A stretch of 9,328 nucleotides of DNA. Source: DATKIY01 sp035543875 (GTDB lineage Bacteria; Actinomycetota; Actinomycetes; JAHEKZ01). Both the position numbers and the translations under genes were made by a program. The notes under the pieces are model-generated. The model was given only the letters and a program-made list of their open reading frames with translations, did not search any database and was not told the origin of the DNA. The stretch covers positions 1 through 9,328 of the forward strand of contig DATKIY010000157.1 of NCBI GenBank assembly GCA_035543875.1, read 5' to 3'. This document shows, in pieces, positions 6,122 to 9,328 of the stretch (its first letter is position 1; each line of letters opens with the position of its first letter).

Positions 6122-6760
6122 ATGGCGCACGACTTCGACGAGCAGTATTGGCAGAAACACTGGCACGAGGCACCCAACACAGAACCCGGAGCCGGGAGCG
6201 CGAGCGAGCCGAACCCGTACCTTGTGCGCGAGATTGGCAGCCTCTCCCCGGGCACGGCGTTGGACGCTGGATGCGGTGAAGGTAGTGAGGCGATCTGGCT
6301 AGCCTCCCGCGGCTGGCAGGTAATGGCCGTGGACATCTCCGCCGATGCGATCGCGCGCGCCTCCGACCGGGCCGCCGCACGCATCGCCGAGGACGGTCTT
6401 CCGCGGGACCTGCAGTGGCTCAGGGCAGACCTGACCGTCTGGGACCCCGGCACGCAGTTCGACCTGGTGACGACGCACTATGCCCATCCGTCCACGTCGC
6501 AGCTGGCGTTCTACGAACGGCTGTCCGGATGGGTAGCGGTTGGCGGCACCCTGTTCATCGTCGGCCACCTGCACACCGCGGGGCACGGGCATGACCCACC
6601 CGAAGAGGCGTCGGTCACCCTCACTGACATCACCGCGGGCCTCGACTCGGACAGGTGGGAGTTCGTCACCGCCGAAGAGCACGTCCGGACCTTCACGGCC
6701 CCCGGTGGCGACGACGTTTCCCTGCACGACGTCGTGGTGAGCGCGACCCGCCTCGCGTGA
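6122..6760 (+). CDS. Class I SAM-dependent methyltransferase
   Basis: A 212-residue single-domain methyltransferase. Motif I, the SAM-binding glycine loop, is ALDAGCGEGSEAIWLA (residues 46-61). The acidic residue that holds the ribose is Asp71 in VMAVDIS. LRADLTVWD (100-108) gives the adenine-contacting acid Asp103, and FDLVTTHYAH (113-122) is motif IV. VGGTLFIVGH (140-149) is the usual late strand. The N-terminus (FDEQYWQKHWHEAP) resembles the tellurite-resistance/TehB-like and Methyltransf_25 groups, which act on small molecules, but the sequence does not reveal the substrate. ATG 6122 is preceded by a moderate GACGAGGAC. The gene stands alone on the plus strand, divergent from the reductase-oxidase pair and convergent with the large hydrolase. 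No link in function to either neighbour can be shown. Confidence 0.88.
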   Translation: MAHDFDEQYWQKHWHEAPNTEPGAGSASEPNPYLVREIGSLSPGTALDAGCGEGSEAIWLASRGWQVMAVDISADAIARASDRAAARIAEDGLPRDLQWLRADLTVWDPGTQFDLVTTHYAHPSTSQLAFYERLSGWVAVGGTLFIVGHLHTAGHGHDPPEEASVTLTDITAGLDSDRWEFVTAEEHVRTFTAPGGDDVSLHDVVVSATRLA

Positions 6761-6770
6761 ACGCGTACTT

Positions 6771-6804
6771 CCGCCGGAGCATTGGGATTCCCCATGACTG
6801 GCGG
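6771..6804 (+). terminator. Weak stem-loop after the methyltransferase
   Basis: CCGCC (6771-6775) pairs with GGCGG (6800-6804), and inside it TGGG (6783-6786) pairs with CCCA (6791-6794). It begins 10 bases after the stop codon, as a terminator might, but there is no run of T after it and the two stems are separated by an internal loop. Confidence 0.25.
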
Positions 6805-6923
6805 ACTCAAGATTTCCGATCGCACATGACGATGTAGCAGCGACTCGAACATCAACAGTGATCCGTTCGTTTTAGACCGCACCGGCTGAAAGCTAGGTTC
6901 GGCGTTAGCCACGGTGCTCTCGC

Positions 6924-6959
6924 GTGGTTCACGGCTCGATCCCCCGGCGGCCACCCGTT
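6924..6959 (+). repeat. Degenerate tRNA 3'-end-like sequence, copy B of the imperfect direct repeat
   Basis: This stretch reads GGTTC, then a T-arm-like CTCGATC, then CCCCCGGCGGCCACCCGTT. It aligns with 894-929 in the same orientation, matching at roughly three quarters of positions with two one-base gaps. The T-loop is imperfect and no acceptor stem closes it, so it is not a tRNA. It sits just beyond the stop codon of the large hydrolase, the kind of spot where an attachment-site remnant would be tolerated. The rest of the 209-base gap (6761-6969) holds only the weak stem-loop. Confidence 0.4.
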
Positions 6960-6969
6960 CAAACGCTTG

Positions 6970-9328
6970 CTAGCTGACGGGGTCGGTGACCGTCCCGAAC
7001 AGCTTGCTGGGCAACGGAATGTCGCTGCCGCGTGATTGTTGCAGAGTGACGGTCTCAGTCCCCTCTGTCGCATCGTCGGCTCGGATAGGTAGTACGAACT
7101 CGGCGGTGAGCCTTCGCGGTCGTATGTATGTAGAAAGATTGAGACGGGTCTCGGAGAGTTTGGTGTCGTCGGGGTAAGAGTTGAGGTTGTAGTGACGCCG
7201 GAACCGCTTGGGAAGGTCGGACACTGTCAGTTCATTGTCACCGGAGGCGACTGGCTTTACTCGCCACCAATTGGACTTGTCGCTTCGGTGGTCGAGTTGC
7301 ACAACCCAACGGAGCGCCGTTCCCTCAGTCGCAACTTGCACAGGTGCGTCGATCGTCACGTTTGGCGCAGGGTCGTCGTCGATCGTGGTGACGGTGGCCG
7401 AGTAGTCCCCCGTGATGATCCCCGACAGGGCTTTGACGGTCAGGCCCGACCGGAGTCGGTAGTCATCGCGCGCATCACCGGATACCGGGAACGGGACCGT
7501 GACTTTCGTCTGCCCTGGGCGGATGCGAATGACAGACTCGATGGAGCCTGAGTGGCGTCCGTAGCTCGAAGTCTCAACGTAGAGCCGCTCTCCGCCTACG
7601 ATTTGGCCAGAGAGGTCCAGCGTGATGTCCTCGAAGTGCTTTCCGCCATCACCCTCATTGACGGTGACGTCACTCACGTCGACACGGGGCAGCGTCGGGC
7701 GAGTGGCGTCGGAGATGCCGGGAGCGCGACCGTTCGCGTCAAGCACCACGACACGGCCTTGCCTAGAAGCGCCGACGAACCGGATCCACTCGACGTCAGA
7801 GAAGTCCATGGCTGATTGTTCGGGGAGCGGAACGCGTAGCGTTTGCGCCCACAGCTTCGATAGCCCGCGCTCACCGGGAAGTGCGTAGAGAGTTTGGCCG
7901 CCAAGGCGCGCAACGTGGCCGCTTCCATCGCCAATGACGACGTCCAGTTTGGCTCGTCCGCTGCCTGGATGGAGTGCAACCCTGAGGTCGAGCGACGAGG
8001 ACTGCGTGAGGTCGACGGGTGAGGGTAGCTGAGTTGTGACGCGAGCCCCCGGCTGTCGCCAGCGCATGCGCAGCGCGCTACTAGGCGGCGCGTCATATGC
8101 GCCGTACATGGGGAGGAAGTTCGGTTGCGACCACACGCTCATTCCGGGCGCGCACGTCGGTTGCCCTTTCGATACCTGATAGCCACGGCAGACGAGAGCC
8201 AACGCATCGACACTATGTATCTGTGTGTGAGGACGAAACGTCAGGAGTGGCGTGCGGTTGGCACCAAGCGCCGTAACTTTCGTTTCGGCATCACCGATCG
8301 AGGCTGGTCGTACGTCCGATCCGTCGATGAGCGCGAGTGCATCAGGATCATCTTTGATGAAGGCTCGCGCAGCGCTCGCGATGTATACGGCGCCAACATT
8401 TCGCTGGTCCTCAGGAGTGAGCCTGGTCGGAGACTTCTTACCGCAGTACCCGTCCCGTCCTCCCCAGTCGTCCCATGCAGGGGCTGCAGATTCCCCAGGC
8501 GTCCACTCTTTGTTGAAGTAGTTGTGGTTTGCGCCCATGACCAGCACTGAAGTCCGCAGTGCCGGATCTGGCGTAGAGCCGAAGAGGTCGCGAGCTTGGT
8601 CGACGTACTGCTGACCCTGAAGGTCCGACACGTCGCCGTCGCAAAATGGCAACAGCACCTCGGTGTCGACGCCAGGCGCGGTTTGTCGGCCAAAGGCGGT
8701 CGGACCAATCAGCACCTGGCTGTCGATGCGCCACGGATCACTCGTGCTGGAGTCGACGGCAGCCCGGTTGACTCCTTCTCCGCCGCGGGAGTGACCGACG
8801 AGCATGACGCGGTCGAGGTCGATGTGACCCACCAGTGCGGAGCCGAAGGGCTCGCCGCCGACCGTGTTCCACTGGTCGAACAAGTCGAGATGGTGACGCA
8901 CCAGCTCGGACCGAGCTTCGGCACCACCATCGCTTGCCTGGTAGTCCTGTCCGTTGATGCCATTCGCCGAGATGGAAACGGTCACGTAACCCTGGCTGGC
9001 CAGCAGCTGTTGGGCGTCGAGGTAGCCCCGGTAACTGGGGATGGGTTGCCAGTTCTCGGGACACGGCCATTCGCCCGACGAACGTCCGTCCGGACCGCCG
9101 CGGTAGCACGTGCTGTGCCGGCCATGGAGGAATAGCACCAACGGCCTTGGTCCAGCCGCCTGCGTCGGCCGCACGACCACACCCTGAACCTCAACGTCAT
9201 ATGGCAGCCCCGGGACCTGTACTCCCGGGAGGGAGTACTCAGTGGTGGTGGTCTCGAAACGTCCCGGCTGCCCGGGGTCGATGGTGGAGAGCCGCGTATT
9301 GGAGGTTCCGGCCGAAGTCTTTGTCGCG
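6970..9328 (-). CDS. Large alpha/beta hydrolase with Calx-beta-like C-terminal domains (N-terminus beyond the right edge)
   Basis: At least 785 residues are visible; the frame is open to the window edge, so GTG 9180 is not the true start. The first 330 or so residues form an alpha/beta hydrolase: PLVLFLHGRHS (strand and oxyanion region), the nucleophile elbow VGHSRGGEG (Ser codon 8790-8788), a candidate acid in PFCDGDV and the catalytic His in MGANHNYFN. A beta-rich region follows (about 430-545). Next come two Calx-beta-like domains (about 548-655 and 656-785). The first has VNEGDGG at its start, the RPGQTKVTVPFPV strand and a closing TIDDDPAP. The second is more diverged, with ATEGT and ADDATEGTETVTL. 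Calx-beta modules usually occur in surface or secreted proteins, and several cysteines in the catalytic part fit secretion, but the signal peptide would lie outside the window. The substrate, an ester or polymer, is unknown. The C-terminus ends cleanly at TAG 6972-6970. Confidence 0.85.
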   Translation of the reverse strand, partial: ATKTSAGTSNTRLSTIDPGQPGRFETTTTEYSLPGVQVPGLPYDVEVQGVVVRPTQAAGPRPLVLFLHGRHSTCYRGGPDGRSSGEWPCPENWQPIPSYRGYLDAQQLLASQGYVTVSISANGINGQDYQASDGGAEARSELVRHHLDLFDQWNTVGGEPFGSALVGHIDLDRVMLVGHSRGGEGVNRAAVDSSTSDPWRIDSQVLIGPTAFGRQTAPGVDTEVLLPFCDGDVSDLQGQQYVDQARDLFGSTPDPALRTSVLVMGANHNYFNKEWTPGESAAPAWDDWGGRDGYCGKKSPTRLTPEDQRNVGAVYIASAARAFIKDDPDALALIDGSDVRPASIGDAETKVTALGANRTPLLTFRPHTQIHSVDALALVCRGYQVSKGQPTCAPGMSVWSQPNFLPMYGAYDAPPSSALRMRWRQPGARVTTQLPSPVDLTQSSSLDLRVALHPGSGRAKLDVVIGDGSGHVARLGGQTLYALPGERGLSKLWAQTLRVPLPEQSAMDFSDVEWIRFVGASRQGRVVVLDANGRAPGISDATRPTLPRVDVSDVTVNEGDGGKHFEDITLDLSGQIVGGERLYVETSSYGRHSGSIESVIRIRPGQTKVTVPFPVSGDARDDYRLRSGLTVKALSGIITGDYSATVTTIDDDPAPNVTIDAPVQVATEGTALRWVVQLDHRSDKSNWWRVKPVASGDNELTVSDLPKRFRRHYNLNSYPDDTKLSETRLNLSTYIRPRRLTAEFVLPIRADDATEGTETVTLQQSRGSDIPLPSKLFGTVTDPVS

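Noticed and set aside
1..9328. CRISPR array, integrase, transposase, toxin-antitoxin pair or rRNA
   Set aside because: No regularly spaced repeats with spacers, no recombinase or transposase motifs, no paired small genes and no rRNA-like stretch were seen.

Overview
The window looks like chromosomal DNA of a high-GC actinobacterium. The base composition is GC-rich, several genes start with GTG, and the gene types fit: an Arr-type rifamycin ADP-ribosyltransferase, alpha/beta-hydrolase/adenylate-cyclase fusions of the mycobacterial Rv1900c type, and an actinobacterial-style YjbQ protein. I cannot name a genus.

Layout. The left edge holds, on the minus strand, the start of an unrecognised membrane-anchored or secreted protein (287 to 1, cut by the edge). 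Upstream of it is arr (782 to 372, minus), with a clear Shine-Dalgarno site and a plausible promoter. A 430-base gap follows (783-1212). It holds a tRNA 3'-end-like hairpin (886-929) and two 21-base repeats (946-1011) that resemble insertion-sequence end repeats. A plus-strand operon follows: two paralogous hydrolase-like/class III cyclase fusions (1213-2547 and 2549-3889), then a YjbQ-family protein (3907-4317). Converging on it, with overlapping stop codons, is a minus-strand pair: a RibD C-terminal/DHFR-like reductase (6025 to 5441) coupled to a sarcosine-oxidase-like FAD enzyme (5441 to 4314). Divergent from that pair is a SAM methyltransferase (6122-6760). A 209-base gap contains a second, degenerate tRNA-3'-like repeat (6924-6959). 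The rest (6970 to beyond 9328, minus) is a large, probably secreted alpha/beta hydrolase with Calx-beta-like C-terminal domains, cut at its N-terminus by the right edge.

How it fits together. The central 6 kb lies between two imperfect direct repeats that resemble tRNA 3' ends, so it could be an old integration, but no integrase or transposase is visible. The two cyclases probably make cAMP. Their hydrolase-like domains have both lost the nucleophilic serine at the same residue (109), replaced by Ala in one and Glu in the other, which points to a sensing rather than a catalytic role. The oxidase keeps the substrate carboxylate-binding residues of monomeric sarcosine oxidase but has His where the covalent-flavin Cys normally sits. 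A link from the oxidase and its partner reductase to one-carbon or pteridine chemistry is inference only.
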